This document shows, piece after piece, positions 40,336 to 54,411 of a stretch of DNA of 64,000 bases (position 1 is its first letter; every line of letters begins with the position of its first letter). The notes under the pieces were generated by a model. The model searched no databases. It was not told the origin of the DNA and saw only the letters and a list, made by a program, of their open reading frames with translations. This stretch comes from Siniperca chuatsi (taxonomy: Eukaryota > Chordata > Actinopteri > Centrarchiformes > Sinipercidae), in assembly GCF_020085105.1 (NCBI RefSeq), contig NC_058048.1:8118862-8182861 (forward strand). The letters run 5' to 3'. Position numbers and translations under genes: made by a program.

Positions 40336-43300
40336 CTAGAAGACGAAGATCTTGTCTCTCTGGACGGTGTCAAGATCGTCGTCCATGGTCAGGAGGACCT
40401 AGGAGGGAACGGGAGCGGTGAGGGGTTTGTACACAGACAGTTTCCTGTTTGCAGACTCCAATTTCAACAATGTTTCATATTTAAAATACCACATATTTTG
40501 AGCCATCAGCTAGCCCTGTCCAGTATTTACTACTGTATATTGGCTGTTGCATTAAAAATGTATTCTAAAACACTCAGAACAAGGAGAATCTTGAACTAAA
40601 ACACACACAACAAACGTGAACATACCAGGAAGGATCCAAACATGGCGATGGAGGAGAGGAAGTGCCAAATGTCATGGTCGTCAAAGAATGAAAGCAAGAT
40701 ACAGTCCCTGTTGTGCTCACGAGACTCTGCTGGAGTTTTCTGTGTCAGGTGAGAGAAACACACAGTAAACTAATGCCACATTATGTAGGAATTAAGTAGT
40801 TTGAGAAATAGTCAATGTGTGTTCTCTCAAGCCAAAATTTTAAGTCAGCTAGGTGTGTAAGGCTAATGCTCTTTTTGTGTGACTAAGTATATGAGTGTGA
40901 GTTACTGACCTGCCAGGTGCTGAGACCCTGGAAAAAGAAATACAGTGCAAAGCCCCACACCACGGCTGTGAAAAGAATACACACCAACGCCAGACACTGG
41001 ATTCTCTCACCACTCCGCAGCTAAACACACACAGAAAAAAAATTGCTTTAGATTTACAAAACATTTCTGCTCTTTTATAAATCCAAATAAAAACATGGAT
41101 ACACGCAAACACACACCTTCATAATGATGTAAAAGGCAAAGTAGAGTAGCAGGTTGCAGATGGCGATGGCCAACAGGTAGGAGGCAAAGTCGTTAGGTCT
41201 CTCTATGAGGCCGTAGGCGGCTCTAGGGAGAGAGCAGGGAGAGGCACAAAGATGATGTCATCATTTAGTCCTGCACTGTAAATTTACATTTTTATGGTCT
41301 CTGCTTAGCGCCAAGTAAAAGAAGAAACACACTGTTTACTTACAGAGACCAGTTGACTATGTTCCCCATTATGAGCAGAACCATACGGTCCTGTCAGACA
41401 GACAGAGGGGGAAGATGATTGTCATTACAGGACACAGTGATTCTTATACTGTACCAGCTTGTGTTAAAAATGACTTGATATTGATAATTCAGGCACTGGA
41501 TACATGTAGAAGCATATAAATTACACAATCTTGTCCGAAATCAACCAACTAACTCTGAGGGTTTAACCCAGCTGGCACACCCAGATCAGATCGTTGGTCG
41601 GATTTCAGGTAGTTTTATGGACCCAGATGGAACACTGCGTTTCACACCATTAACAACATGACAACACTCACATGAGTATATTATTGTGTGAACAATGATA
41701 AGCCCCCCCAAAAAAATCAAAGATAATAATTTAAGGCAATATTTTTATTTTTCACCTGACATCTGAAGCTCTAACTGCATTTCCAGTTTCTCTCTATAAA
41801 CTAAATAAACTCTTAAATACTATGATTCCTTTCGCCACGACAGCACTTAAACATATTGATGCAGACGTTTCTGCTTATTACTCACAATGTACATGGGTCC
41901 ACTGCACTGTCTGATGGAGTCTGTGTAGATGATGTACACCATCCTGCGCAGGACCCCAGAGTCTGACACAAATATACAGACAAATGTTAGCTGCAGTCGA
42001 ACACTTGTCCAAAGTGTGAGGATAAAATCCACACACCCACACAGCAAATGTCAAGATGACACTTTAAAATGACCTTATTCCTGTGCACAAAATTTTAAAA
42101 CATAGCAAATATCATTCTGTCCGGACAGTTTAGAGTTAAACTGGGTTGCTACACATTTAATCAGGAAGATTTTCATGAAGCACTACTGTGTTTCTACGCA
42201 TTAAAGCCACTGCACAGCATTACTAAGCATTGCTAAACATAGGAGTTTTAATGTTCCTTGCTGTGACCTTACCCAGCCTCCATCGGCCCATGTAGTAGAG
42301 CTGTGTGCTGAGGAGGAGAGTGGCCAGAATGTGGATCACTGAGAAAACGATCCAGAAGACTGTGTTTCCTTTCCCAAATACCTGCAAACAGACCGTCACA
42401 AACATGAAGATAGGTCGATGGGCATTTTGTGTGTTAAAATCACCCAGGTCTTGTCCATCATGTGGTGTGTGTGTGTGTGTGTGTGTGTACGTACCACTCC
42501 CAGCACAGAAAAGAAGATGACCGCAGCCAGGCAGGCATAGGCAGTGTAAGCACTTGCGTTGATGTCTGGGTGTCTCTTCTGATACAACTTCAACATACAC
42601 AGTCCAGCTATCATGTACATGAAGGAGGTGTCTGCAAAGAAAGACAGCAACATTACAACAGACACATCTACCTTTCATCATCTAAAACAATAAAAGAATA
42701 AGAAGGAAATCGCTGCAGACTGTTGTCACTGAATTACAGTTCAGATTTATTGTCTTTGTTGCAAATCAAAACTCAACAATATAGAGGATAGAGTTGGCAA
42801 AAATGTATTTCTACGAAACAATGTTGTACATCATCTCAAAGAAACAACAGAAAGCTGTGCAGAGGATGCAAATTTCACATCAAGCTAGTGATTCTGCTAC
42901 AAGAAACAACAGAGGACACATGAAGTCCTAGTTGGAACACAAGCAGTCTTACCAAACTGGAAGTTGGTGTAGTTGGGACAGACGTGGTAGCAGGCACTGA
43001 GCAAGCCCTCCATCATCAGAGCAGTTCCCATGGCATAATACAGACCAAAGTGCTTTGGGATACCACATTCCTGGGGGATGAGAGAGAGGAAAATTGAACT
43101 AATAATTGAGCAATGGAGTTCAATAAATAATGCATTTGAATATATTCAAAATGTACTGTATGTCCCTGGATGCGCCTGTATCCTCCCTTTAATACTTCCT
43201 ATTTCTGATGTATTTATGCAATAAGCTACCTGAAGCTGTGGTTTATGAAGAGCACGTCACAGAGTAGATTGTCTAAACAGTAACAAACCATAGCAAATGA

Positions 43301-46300
43301 TGCTAATGTTCATATTTCAATCTAGGCATAGAGCTGAAAACCATGTTTGCTGGGTGACACACACATTGTGAGCTATCTTACAGTGTGTCTGCTGTACATC
43401 TGTCTTTGTGCATGCGTCTTACCAGCGCGTTGAGATCGTTGCGGACCAGGGCTCGATTGTGGACGATATCTCTTCTGAGGACGATAAGGAGGAAGAGGAG
43501 TCCCAGCATCACGTAACCAAGGTTACTGAGGATGTTGTTGAACGCGCTGTGTATGACAACAGTTAAGAGTCGGCCTTAACATTACTTTAAAACACAGGTA
43601 TGTGATCTGTTAGCCATACTGTGGTTGTAAGAATACATTCGGGCACTTGCTAACCACACACCTCAGAGCGCCCAGGGGGTGGGCACACAGGAAGTTGTAG
43701 AAGCAGATGTCCTGGTTTCCTGTAACATTGACTACCTAAAGAACAGAGTCAGTTTAACATCCATCCACAGTGCACATCAGTGTGCCGATGTATTTTTTAC
43801 AATACTCCTCTACATCAACATTTTTTAAATCTTATCTTATAAATCACAGTTTATGTCTCATCAGTGTACCGTTTGATAGGTGATGACCAGCTGGACGACG
43901 GGCAGGGCATAGAACACAGCAATAGTAGCAATGTTCCTGGAGAGAAGATAATCATTAGACTCGTAATCACGATGATAGGTTTGTTGGAAGGTGCTTCATT
44001 ATTTCACATCCTCTGTAACTAACGAATAATAATATAATTTTTATCACTGTGCGAGTTCTCACTAGCTTAATTTTACAGCAAAATGGCTCGACTCTCGAGG
44101 AGATGCTGCAATAGCAGAGCATATGTATAATTTCAGTACAGAATTCATAAGCACATTTTTTACATTTCATATGACATAATAGCATAACTATGAGTTGGTT
44201 AATGAATTGTGGATCTTTTTTTACCTAGACTGGGATGTAAAGGAACCTTTGTTATTGTATCGATTATTGTAGCTGATTCTACTCTTCAATGGTATTGGCC
44301 ATTCTCTGTGTAACCAGTGTCCTCACCAGAAGTAGATTTGGTATTTCTTGCTGAGGACCCTCTTGTCTTTGCGGGACAGGTCAGACACATATAGAAATTT
44401 CTGTAATAAGGAGAGGACATTATTACTGATTTTCATCACGTAAAATGGGCCACAGCAAGGAATGGTGACATTTAAACATCCTGACATGCCTAGTAACTAG
44501 TCTTAACTACATTACAAGCAGAGCTGACTTGCGATTTACAAAAAAAGTGGTCATGTGTATTGAGATGGAGACGAGGCGTACCTTGGTGCGGACAATGTTT
44601 TTGTCTGAGTTGATGTCGTCCAGCGTGTCGTAGTCATCCTCCTCCACAGAGCTCAGAGACTCCTGCCTGCTTCGTCCAACACTCTCCAACGGTCGCTCTG
44701 TTGGAGGGAGGGAAGAGAGGAGAGAGGAGGAGGTCAAGGCGGAATAAAGAAAAGAGGCAATCTGATCAATTAGATGGGCGTCGTGATTTAAAAGAATACT
44801 TTTAATTATACAAGGGTGTTCAAACACATCACACCTTTTAGAATTTCTTTGCAATTTTCAAATATATTAATCAGAAATATTAGAATGATTGTTGGCACTT
44901 TGACTTTTGCACTATCAATATTGTTTTGCTGTTCATTTCAACGTCATCAGATTAGGAATCTGGCCCCTTCCATGCATCAACATCTAAGTCTCATTGATGG
45001 ATGATTCACATAGTGCTGATTGGTTTGGTGTAACTCTGAACTGATTCAACTAATTATGCGGCAGTGTGTCACCAATGCGGATGGCTATGTGGTGAAGGTG
45101 ATTGAGGATTGGGCGACGTTTGAAAGGCTCCTGTCCTGATGAACACAGACACACAGAAAACCAGTGAGGGACTAGAGCTGTTAGCAGGAAGATATCTGCA
45201 AGCCAGGCTGTGGAGACATACTGCAAAGTGACACTGTGTTGGGCCAGAAAAAATGTATGTGTCCATGTTTGTCCATACCCAAGTATCCATAGTTGTTGTC
45301 AGTTGACGTGGCGCTGTCAGTGATGGCCTCTGAACTGAGTGTGCTGCCGTTGTCAGCTGGAGAAGACGAGGAGGGAAAAAAATTATTTTATAATTTTATT
45401 CAATCTCCTCACAAATAAAGACATAACCAAAACCAGAACTGTCCAAAACTCACCAAAGGAGCCATATTCATATGCCGATGCTGGAGTCTTGCCTGTAGAG
45501 ATATGCAAACACACATTTAAAACTCCCAGTTGAGTAGATAGTTAACAAAATGCACATACATGAACAAGCACCTTAATACTGCATACTAAAACACCACTGC
45601 AGCTGAACTGTTAGTACATAAACGCAGAGAGGTGAGGGAGGCAACTACACATGCAGGGATCCAGTTAGACAACTGGTGCCTTGACAGGCTCAAAATGCCT
45701 GAAAAAACATATTTAAAATAAGTATAAGTAGTTTTAGTGAATGGGTGAAAATGTGAGTATGGAGCGGTGCAAAGGCTGATTTGTTGTGATGAGTGGTGAC
45801 TGCTGCAGTGAGAGTGAATTGTTTAAAAACTGTAAGCGCCCTGCGGCATAAAACCAAATCATGTCAGCTTACACTGCAGTGAACAGACTGAGAGGAGTGT
45901 GCACATTTATCTCAATGCTTATCTCCAGTATTTTTTCATGGAACAACTTCTATTTCATGCTTTTGTTGATCTATCATGTCGTTAGCATTGTTGACTATAA
46001 TGTAATATACCAACAAACTGTATAGCTGTGAGGAGAAGTAGAAGGATACCACTGTGACAAGAACAGGCAAAATAACAGGATGGCAACAGTACTTTGTGGT
46101 TAGTTGTACCTAACAAGTAGCCAGGTGAGTCATGTGTATCTGTATCTCTATGGCGCAAGCCATGAAAGCTTAACTAACAGTCTTGGAATAGTGCCATGTT
46201 TATGTTACTACACAGTCAATCACATTTCTTTATCTTCTCTTCTATGAACGCTGCTTATATGGCAAGAGAAATTATAGTATGTGAACTAATGCATGCAGAG

Positions 46301-46475
46301 CATCTGCAGGCAAGCAGCACAGTGAGAGAAAGGGCAGTAAGTGCAAGGTAGGAGTAACTGTGTCAATATACCATCTCCGTTCTTCCCAAGCAGAGAGGCT
46401 GAACCACACATTAGCATGAGGGAGATAGAGAGTGAAAGACACATTCAGTACACACAGAAAAAGCTTAAGAGTTAA

Positions 46476-46511
<36 letters not shown>

Positions 46512-49500
46512 CTGCATGTTAAGTGTAGTTTAACACTGAATATATATTATGGCATCTACTTTACAGTACAGGTTCATGACATGAAAATGGTATGCTCCAC
46601 ACACCTAACGAGCCCCTAATGGGCCAGTCCATCATAGCTAGTTGCTGGGTTACCTGTCTCAGCAGGCGACATGTCAGCTGGATTTTCAAACACCTCTCTC
46701 TTCTTAGTCATTCTGCAGAAACAGAGAAAACATGCAAATTCAAATCGTTTGTATTCAGTATAGTGTTCTTCTTGCAGTGCAGTTGTATGAATCGACATTC
46801 TTCGATTAGAGATCCAAACCCCTGGGTTGAATAGAGACCCTTAACATATATATATATAAGTTTGAACATTGTGGTTTGAATATTGTGAACTTGTAATTGC
46901 TGCTTTTTTAGATAGTGCTTAAATGATTTTTCTGGCCTTTAACTACATTTAACCAAACAAAACCCAATTAAGGCTAATAAAATTGTCTCTGAGGCATACA
47001 GTAATGAGGAGTGTCTGTGGCTACTGGGGAGATACAGGGGAAGATACATGTATGCACAGATGCAAATATCTCAGCAGTGGAAGCCTGTGTATATGAAGTG
47101 GATGCAGTAACGAAGCGTTGTTTCGGTTGCAGAGAAAAGTGCAAAATCTTACCGCTTGTTCTCCAGACAGGCCACCAGCAAGGTGAGCAGGTAGAAGGAG
47201 AGGAAGATGCCCAGACAGAACAGCATGCCCATCACATACACCTGCGCTGTGGAGTGTGAAGACAGATATATTTACTGTAAGTGTATTCACAGGCTAATAC
47301 TGCATGACCTTGACTGCACTGCATAATGAAATTATATAGCATCATTAACTACAGCTTACAATTGTGAGAGACATACACAATATGTAGCATGTACCTTACA
47401 TAAAGGAAAAACTTTTAGTTATGCATCATTTCTCGCTCCAACTTTTTCACTTTTGAAGAACACAACTTTTATTTATTACTTTTGGGAACCTGGGGTTTAA
47501 TCAAAATGTTGCTCCTGGAAAGACGCTTGTTTTCCCCACAGTTGCATGGTATATATTTTGCTGACATATATTGGTATATATGGCTGCCAAAGAAGCTTCT
47601 ACTGCAACAACACAATCATGAACCTGATGACACCTGACTACGTACGTTAGCTTCTTCACTGTGGACATTTTAAAAATGCCTTTTAGTCCAATTTGGAACA
47701 AGCTCTACGGTGTACAGCAAATCCATATGGGTTATTCCTCAGTCTGAACAGTTCGTATGTGTAAACATGTGACTTACAGTTGATAGCAGGGGAGACAATC
47801 ACATCAAGGACCTTGCTGCGGTTGCCGGCGTCGATCAGCTCATCAGGACGGAGAGGGTAGAAGCGCAACGGACCGCCACACGCCTCGTCCTCTGTCTTTA
47901 CCACTACCACCACGTAGAAACTGTTGCTGGGAAAATCTTTTCTCTAGATGACAGACAGAGACATTAGAAGATATCATATGACTCTGTTTGTGTGGTAATG
48001 GGGGGGGTCTAGACTCTATTCTTTCTTTCGAAGGTTTGCAGTATGTTCTATATTTCAGAACCATGTACGTGACTGTGTGTCGAACAATACCTGCACAGTG
48101 ATTGCGCCTTTTTTGGTCATAGTCTGGTACATCCCAATGAAGGCCACATTGTTGTCAAGGTCATAGACAGGGCACTGAAATGAAAGAGAAAAAATGAAAA
48201 TGAGAAACATGGAGCATTAAAAGATTAAAGGCAAGGGGGAACACGAGATGAACAGGATTACATAAAAAAGAACACTGATATTGAGCATGAAAACAGAAAG
48301 AATAAAAAGGAGTAAAATCTCAGTTAAATCTTCTCAGAACATCATACAATTGACAATGTCTGTTTTGCATTGCACTGACACTATGTTATGCTCTCTTGTG
48401 GCCCAAGAGTGTTACTGCATGCTGACCACAATGCCAGGGGCCACTTGAGGACAGCAGCTGGGATGAGGAGAGGGAGTAATTGTACCTGGATGTCCTGGAT
48501 GGACATAACGGAGCAGGGAAAGTTCATGTCTGAGTTGACCTTGACGATCACAGTGTCCATCCCATCTGGGAAGACATACTTGAAGTACTGAGAGAAAGGG
48601 AAAGAAGATGGAAAAAAGATAAGCAGTCAGGAAGGGAGTAATTACAGGGGCTAGGATTAGAAAACAGATTTAGACAAGATCAACCCTTTTTCTGTTATCT
48701 GTCTTTTATAACTATCTAGTGGACTATGTCGGAAGATGTGATCATTTCCACGACAAAAAAACACAACATGATGAAACAAAAGTAGATAAACTGAACTGGG
48801 TGACAATCATGATCGATAACAAGGTTTATCTGAGAGGTGCTACAAAAGGACAAAAAGAAAACACAAGTTTGTTCTCTTTTTCATGTGTTGAAATGCAGAA
48901 CTTGTCAGAGAAAAAGGAGAGAAATTACTGTCGCTGCAGGTTGAATTATTGTGTAAAATCTGAAATTCCTTCCATTCTCATCCTCTTTTTCACGTTTTCC
49001 TCTTTCCTCTGCTTCTCTCATGTTTCTCGTCATCTGTGCCCTCCACCCCCCACTCTCACCCTATCTTCTATCAACATTTCTGTGACTAAACATCCTTGTT
49101 GTAAATGAGCACAAAACACACAAAGCTATAGTATCGAGCTGTATACCTGAGGTTGGGATGGTGACGCGGTGAAGCTGAATTTCTTGTCTGTCCTGTAATC
49201 AAGGTGACAATAATATGTCAGACATACCAGTAAGTTACTTGTTGGCTACTACAAAACTCAACCTGGTGGCAAATGCATTAACCTGAGAATTCGGGCAAAT
49301 ACTGCACAGTGTGTTTGTGTTATTATATCAGATATCACTCACTGCAGGGTGAAGCTTTCAAGACGGTTGATCCTGAGCTGGTAGTTTGTACCCTGGCTGG
49401 ACAGGGTAGACACGTCCACAAAGAAGTACTGGGTTTCGGAGGCGGCCCGGGTCGGAGGCTGGCACAATGTCCGGCCCACATGATTGTAAGGATACTTCCT

Positions 49501-52129
49501 CTGGTAGCTGGAGAGAGAGAGAGAGACAGAGAGAAACAGAGACAGGTTGACAAACAGAGAAAGAAAAAACAAGAGAGCTCAAGTTCTCCTTCAAAAGGTT
49601 TGAATTTTGCAATTAACTAGACCTTAAATTTGTATTTACAGAAAATAACTGGTATATTATTATATTTATTGAAAGTTATTTTCTGTTGCGAAGAATAGGT
49701 AGACACTTTAAATGAAGTAATGGATGATTGTATGAAGAAAGAAATCAAAGCAAAAAGGTGGACTTGTTACATGATGAGAAGGGAAATTATTCTATTAGAT
49801 TCTTTAATATTTAAGGAGTATTGTGCATTCCCAAGGATTGCTGTTTCAGAATCAAACGACCTAACTAACTTATTATCATCAACCGGTAAACCCACTTTGT
49901 ACTTCACACTTATTTTATTTTATACTTATACCCACTTGTGCACTGACGTAAAGGTGAGCTGCTGTAACAAAAGAGTTTCCCCTCGGGGATCAATAAAGTA
50001 TTTCTGATTCTGAAATAATACTTCTTCAATAATCTGAGCAAAATTAATTAAAAAAAAACAGAAAATGTTGCTAAATGCACATGGCATAGCTCAAAACATG
50101 GAAGTGAGTTTTTTTAAAGAGAGCATGTGACAGAAACTAAGTAAAACAGAAGTAATTTCGTTCTCATGACTTTGAGGTAGCTCATTTACAGTAAGCTGGG
50201 CTCCTGGTGGATCTCAGAGGAGGAAGTGAAAGTTCAAGGTTCATTAGTGATCTGCTAAAACATGCCTGACTACGACACTGTGTCTATCGTTATTCTGGTG
50301 TTGCACAACCACAGAGACTACCTCGGAGTGTGGGAGACACCTCTCCCACCTATTACATCACAGATGGACTGTTGGCCAATGGCTGATAAACAGCTGAACT
50401 TCTAACCTGTTATGAAGTCCCACCTGATTAAGTCAGGTTGCAAAAGCTGTGTGCCCTATAACCACTCGGGTACAATCCAGAGCATATTAAAGGCTGTAGA
50501 TTTTATCGTTTCCTCCCCACAAAGTACATCAACAGCTGGCCTTAATGCTTACTCCATCCATGAAAGAAATAATAACTGCAATTCTATCAAATGTTGAAAT
50601 ACAACTATTGCACATGCAAATAAGGGACATTCGTAAATTCAGCACCGCCTGGAATAAATCTGACCCTGGATCTCAGAAATAAAAATCATCTTTCACCATA
50701 ACACCTACAAAAGATTCTACAACAAGCACAGCTAGCATGTACAAATTTCCTTCTCAAGGCTTCACAAGGCTATTAAGTACACACCCAGCTCTCTCACACC
50801 AAACAAGAACATTAGCCTCATTGCATGACCTGAAATCATGACTGTTTACTATCTAGGGAAGAACAGAAGCAACAGCCAGACACTCCCATAGAGGAACCTT
50901 GGATCATTACTTTATGTACTGTCTGCATGTGTGCAGTTAGTTAGACATACACTACGGCCTAGTATAAAAAATGAGTTGGACAGACACAAGCCTATTCAGT
51001 GTTGTAGAGTCTTGCCTTACAGTCCACAAATGATTTGGTCAGTTTAGGCATTGTGACAAAATGTCATGACAAACAGCTAAATCTGTAACTATGGCTAATG
51101 TGTTCCTTTTTCTTTCTAAAGGAGTGTGCAGATCAAATTCCATTTGAAATCCAGCATTTCAATGTGTAATTGCTGGATTCGTCATACATAACCCACAGAA
51201 TATGAATCATTATATTTATCTACATACCCAAATATTTTGGGAAAAGTATGTGGTCTTTGAAGTATATTTAGCAGACTTGAAAGGCAAAATATGAGACATT
51301 CTCAACTACACAAAACATGGTGCATACTGGCATACCATATCGGGACTAATCTCAGCCCCACTCTGCAACTTGTAGAATATTATTTACTGAGACCAGACCT
51401 CAGGGGATTTAGACTAATAGGCTACACAAAACATATGGCAGTCAAAGATTCTGCTGACCATCTCAGGTAACATACTAGAAATATTGTTGGGAGTTCAGTT
51501 TTATGGGATGTTGAAGGATTAGGGGAAGCCGAGTTAGGTGCCAAGATAAAAGGGTAGGTTTAAAAGGAGTGAGGGACCAAAACACACTCTGCATGAGTTT
51601 CTTTTCAGCTGATTTTGAAATAAAAGATACGATTGTAAAGTGGGGATACTCACAGGCCTCGTAGTATGAGAGGGACTTGAAAAGACAGCACAGCTTGCTT
51701 CTGTCGTACCACAAACAGGATAGGACTCTCCAAACCCTGTGACAACACATCCACAGACACATGCACTCCCTCCGTCTGAAACCCAAAGAAAGGAAAAAGA
51801 GAAAAGATCATATTACACTTAATATTACTTAATATTAATAAATGAAAAACAAATCTACTAGCCTGCCGAATCAAACTCACCTTATTCCTGGAGACAGTGT
51901 GATTGAAAGCATAGATGGTCTGGTTTTCACTTGTAACCGTGTCATTATATGTGACATCAAACTCTGCATCTTTCTGGACCACATTTTTCGTCTCCCCCAC
52001 CGCCCCACTGCCGCAAGCAAACTGGGTCACACATAACCAGAGCAGGGCTGCTAATCCTGATCGGATCCACCGCGGAGCAAGTCCAGAGCTGTTTTTATGT
52101 CGAGATTTCCAGCAACTCCTTAACACCAT
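40336..52129 (-). CDS. sidt2: SID1 transmembrane family member 2
   Basis: Lysosomal multi-pass membrane protein of the SID-1 family, linked to RNA/DNA uptake into lysosomes. Exons 5' to 3': 51881-52129, 51654-51775, 49343-49507, 49147-49192, 48486-48587, 48091-48174, 47778-47943, 47153-47246, 46654-46712, (46372-46398), 45454-45492, 45279-45356, 45073-45135, 44582-44697, 44327-44400, 43870-43936, 43662-43735, 43423-43546, 42953-43070, 42495-42631, 42273-42381, 41886-41962, 41344-41390, 41117-41222, 40910-41020, 40626-40739, 40336-40398. Phases agree: 876 aa with the microexon, 867 without (human 832). Signal peptide about 21-41; luminal domain to about 315; first transmembrane helix in exon 8; variable cytosolic loop (343-470) with [19 protein letters not shown]; then further helices. 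Conserved [20 protein letters not shown] and HDIWH (840-844) fit the family's putative metal-site residues. Ends VQRDKIFVF. The neighbours support sidt2 over sidt1. Confidence 0.96.
42464..42488. repeat. (GT)n run
   Basis: Short GT run adjoining the donor of a sidt2 exon at 42494. Confidence 0.85.
46372..46398 (-). CDS. sidt2: Candidate 27-base sidt2 microexon
   Basis: Flanked by an acceptor (TTCAG) and a donor (GTATAT) on the minus strand, this segment enters and leaves in phase 1, exactly matching the sidt2 exons on either side (46654-46712 and 45454-45492). It would add nine residues, ending LLGKNGDG, to the cytosolic loop. Because skipping it also keeps frame, it may be a cassette exon. 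The donor is not the strongest; RNA evidence would decide. Confidence 0.5.
46474..46509. repeat. (ATT)n microsatellite
   Basis: About 12 ATT units in a sidt2 intron. Confidence 0.95.
49895..50015 (+). repeat. LINE 3' tail type repeat
   Basis: GTGAGCTGCTGTAACAAAAG followed by TTTCCCCTCGGGGATCAATA and TATTTCTGATTCTG matches the familiar 3' tail of a widespread teleost LINE. It lies in the long sidt2 intron between 49508 and 51653; the rest of that 2.1-kb intron is AT-rich with nothing else recognised. Confidence 0.6.
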
Positions 52130-52780
52130 TTTGTCTGACACCGTCTTCTTAAACTGGCAACTGATACCTAACGTTATTCTGTAACGTTACTGATGAAAAC
52201 TCCACCCCATTCAGCAACAATTCTGTTACTCGGATAGCAAGCTGGCTAGCGTAACTGTGCCACTTCCAGCAATGACAAACAATAACAGCAGCTGCTACGT
52301 GACAAGCTAAAGAGACAGCGGGATGTTTACATTAGCTAAAGACTTGTTCCACGTCCTAATGACATCCGTAAAAAAACGCGGAGCTGTCAGCTAACTTTAT
52401 GCAACCAACAACACAAGTTTCAAGACAAGATAATAGCGATACTCAATTCCTCTTCACCTAGCAAAAACTAGCAGGCTGCCATGTAGCTGTGCTAACGTTA
52501 GCATTGTTGGTTAGGACGCTGGTCAGGCAGCTCCCTGTTTTGATGTCGGGGCTCAGTTCCAGCGTCGCGGATCGTGTCAAAAATAAAACAGCACCGAGTG
52601 TTTTTCCAAGTCTGTCCAGTGTGAGCGGTTGTCACGGCCTGTTTTCGCGTCGCTGCGGCATTGCGCAAGCAATTCAATGTGTTAATGTTTACAGCGTAAA
52701 GAAAATGGTACTATTAGCGCCCCCTCCACGCTCAAACAGTAAACAAACGGGGGACGACGCCATGACGTAATTTCGTCATA
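52130..52780 (-). promoter_or_regulatory. sidt2 5' flank with TAACGTTA palindromes
   Basis: Directly upstream of the sidt2 start codon. TAACGTTA occurs at 52169 and 52182, and GCTAACGTTAGC (a perfect 12-bp palindrome) at 52491-52502. The region is locally richer in CpG than its surroundings (for example near 52560-52670). Promoter role is inferred from position. Confidence 0.45.
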
Positions 52781-53439
52781 CTACTCAAATTATCAGTACT
52801 GGGGTAGATATAAAGAGTTTTATCAATAGGAAATGATTATTAATGTGCAGAAATTGAATGATATATTTGATGTGATGTTGTAGGCTACCTTGTGGGGCGG
52901 AAATGTACATTTCCTGCATAATTCAGTTGCTGATCATTCACAAATCACATCCACAAATCTAAATGGGCTGGAAGCTAAGACTCTCAGTAGTTTTGATGCT
53001 TTTATTTGAATATCAAAATGGGATTTTAAAATGGGACTTAATATCTCCTGGAATACTCTGGCTTGTACAAAGTTTGGACTGGGTTTTTGTAAGACACTTG
53101 TTGTACGTCTTTATTGTAAATAAAGACATTCATCATCACCCAGTTTGCTTGAGGCACGCTCTTTATCGTGAAAACATTTGGAGATGTTAAAAATACTACA
53201 GCTGTGTGTAATTTGGTGCAAGAAGACCGCAGAAAATGTCTATAAGTCTTTTTTTTTTTTACTTTTCATTGACACATTGCAACGACAACAAGACCTTACA
53301 GGTTTCGTATTTCCAAAGGGTAGCAGGGACAAAAAGGATGTTGTGGTGATTGTGGTGAGTTGAAATCGTTTTGTGTGTTTTTCATCTATTGTTTGCACAA
53401 ATACAAAAGAACTACAGCAATTCTATTGATACATTTTGG

Positions 53440-53700
53440 GACAGGTCAGTAATAATCACAAAGGGAATAGTGATCCTTATTCCTCCTCCCATGTGGGCCA
53501 GACATTGTGCCAGCTTCCCGACTCTTGGTGCATTATGTACCCTGTTGCCTCCAGTTACTCTTCAAGTACAGAACACACAGCAGACTACAAATGGCAACTT
53601 TATTATATTTTGCTTAGGACCCCAGGAACCAACCAGTACTCCTATGCTAGTTACTTCTGTTACTTCGAGTACTTCCTGACCCCAGGTTTTCTGTGTGCCA
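53440..53700 (+). pseudogene. sidt2 exon 3-like fragment, opposite strand
   Basis: Plus-strand CATGTGGGCCAGACATTGTG followed by CCAGCTTCC matches the sense strand of sidt2 exon 3 (CATGTGGGCCGGACATTGTG, then CCAGCCTCC) with two differences over 29 bases. Weaker similarity continues upstream (ATCCTTA). Translation in the matching frame gives HVGQTLCQLP against [10 protein letters not shown]. The frame runs open from about 53436 to 53714, but its remainder is not recognisably Sidt. It lies about 1.3 kb upstream of the sidt2 start in reverse orientation, so it looks like a diverged partial duplicate. Whether it is transcribed is unknown. Confidence 0.55.
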
Positions 53701-54411
53701 ATTGGTCTGTTTAAACATAAATCTATTCAAGAATATGAACCATGTGTTCTCAAAAGTAGATTTATCTACAAACCAGGGCCTCGAGGTTAGTTAATGCAGG
53801 GCCTGCCTTTAGGGACATCAGCTGATTTAATAGTGCACATACCAAAAGAATATTTCAATTAATCAAATTACCTCAAACAAATTGACAGATGGCGAACCTG
53901 GTTCTTTCTGGGGCCCTGGGGGTCTGGGACTCAGGGCATCTGCCTGCTTTGCTTGAGTAACAGGATGCAGGAACTCCTCTCTACCATATAGTGGTGCTGT
54001 CTACAACCTGGTGAGACAGCTATAGAATAGAAGAGAATAGAGCAATTGTATTTTCCCCACATACTACAGCTCCCTTAGAAAACAGCATTTCCGCAGAATA
54101 GGTTAGAATAAACAGCAGCATGATATAAAATCACCGCTTTTATTTAGCTTAAATTATTTTTGTTTAAATTATTAAATTAGCATTGTTTGTGAATTTAAGT
54201 ACTTTATATATTTTAGGTTTTGTGGCTATGTGTATTTCATTACTTGTTTCTGATGTCTGTTTTGATCGTTTTGTCTTTTTTATCATTTATTTTGATCGTT
54301 TTTATAACTTCAGCATGTATTGTTTCCTTTTATTTACGCACAGAGCACCCTTATAAGTAAATATTGGATTAATTCATTAATTTGATTTTGAAGGATGTCA
54401 GTTTAATGAGT

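Noticed and set aside
52489-52770. A 93-codon plus-strand frame in the sidt2 5' flank
   Set aside because: GC-rich promoter sequence, no recognisable domain; likely chance.
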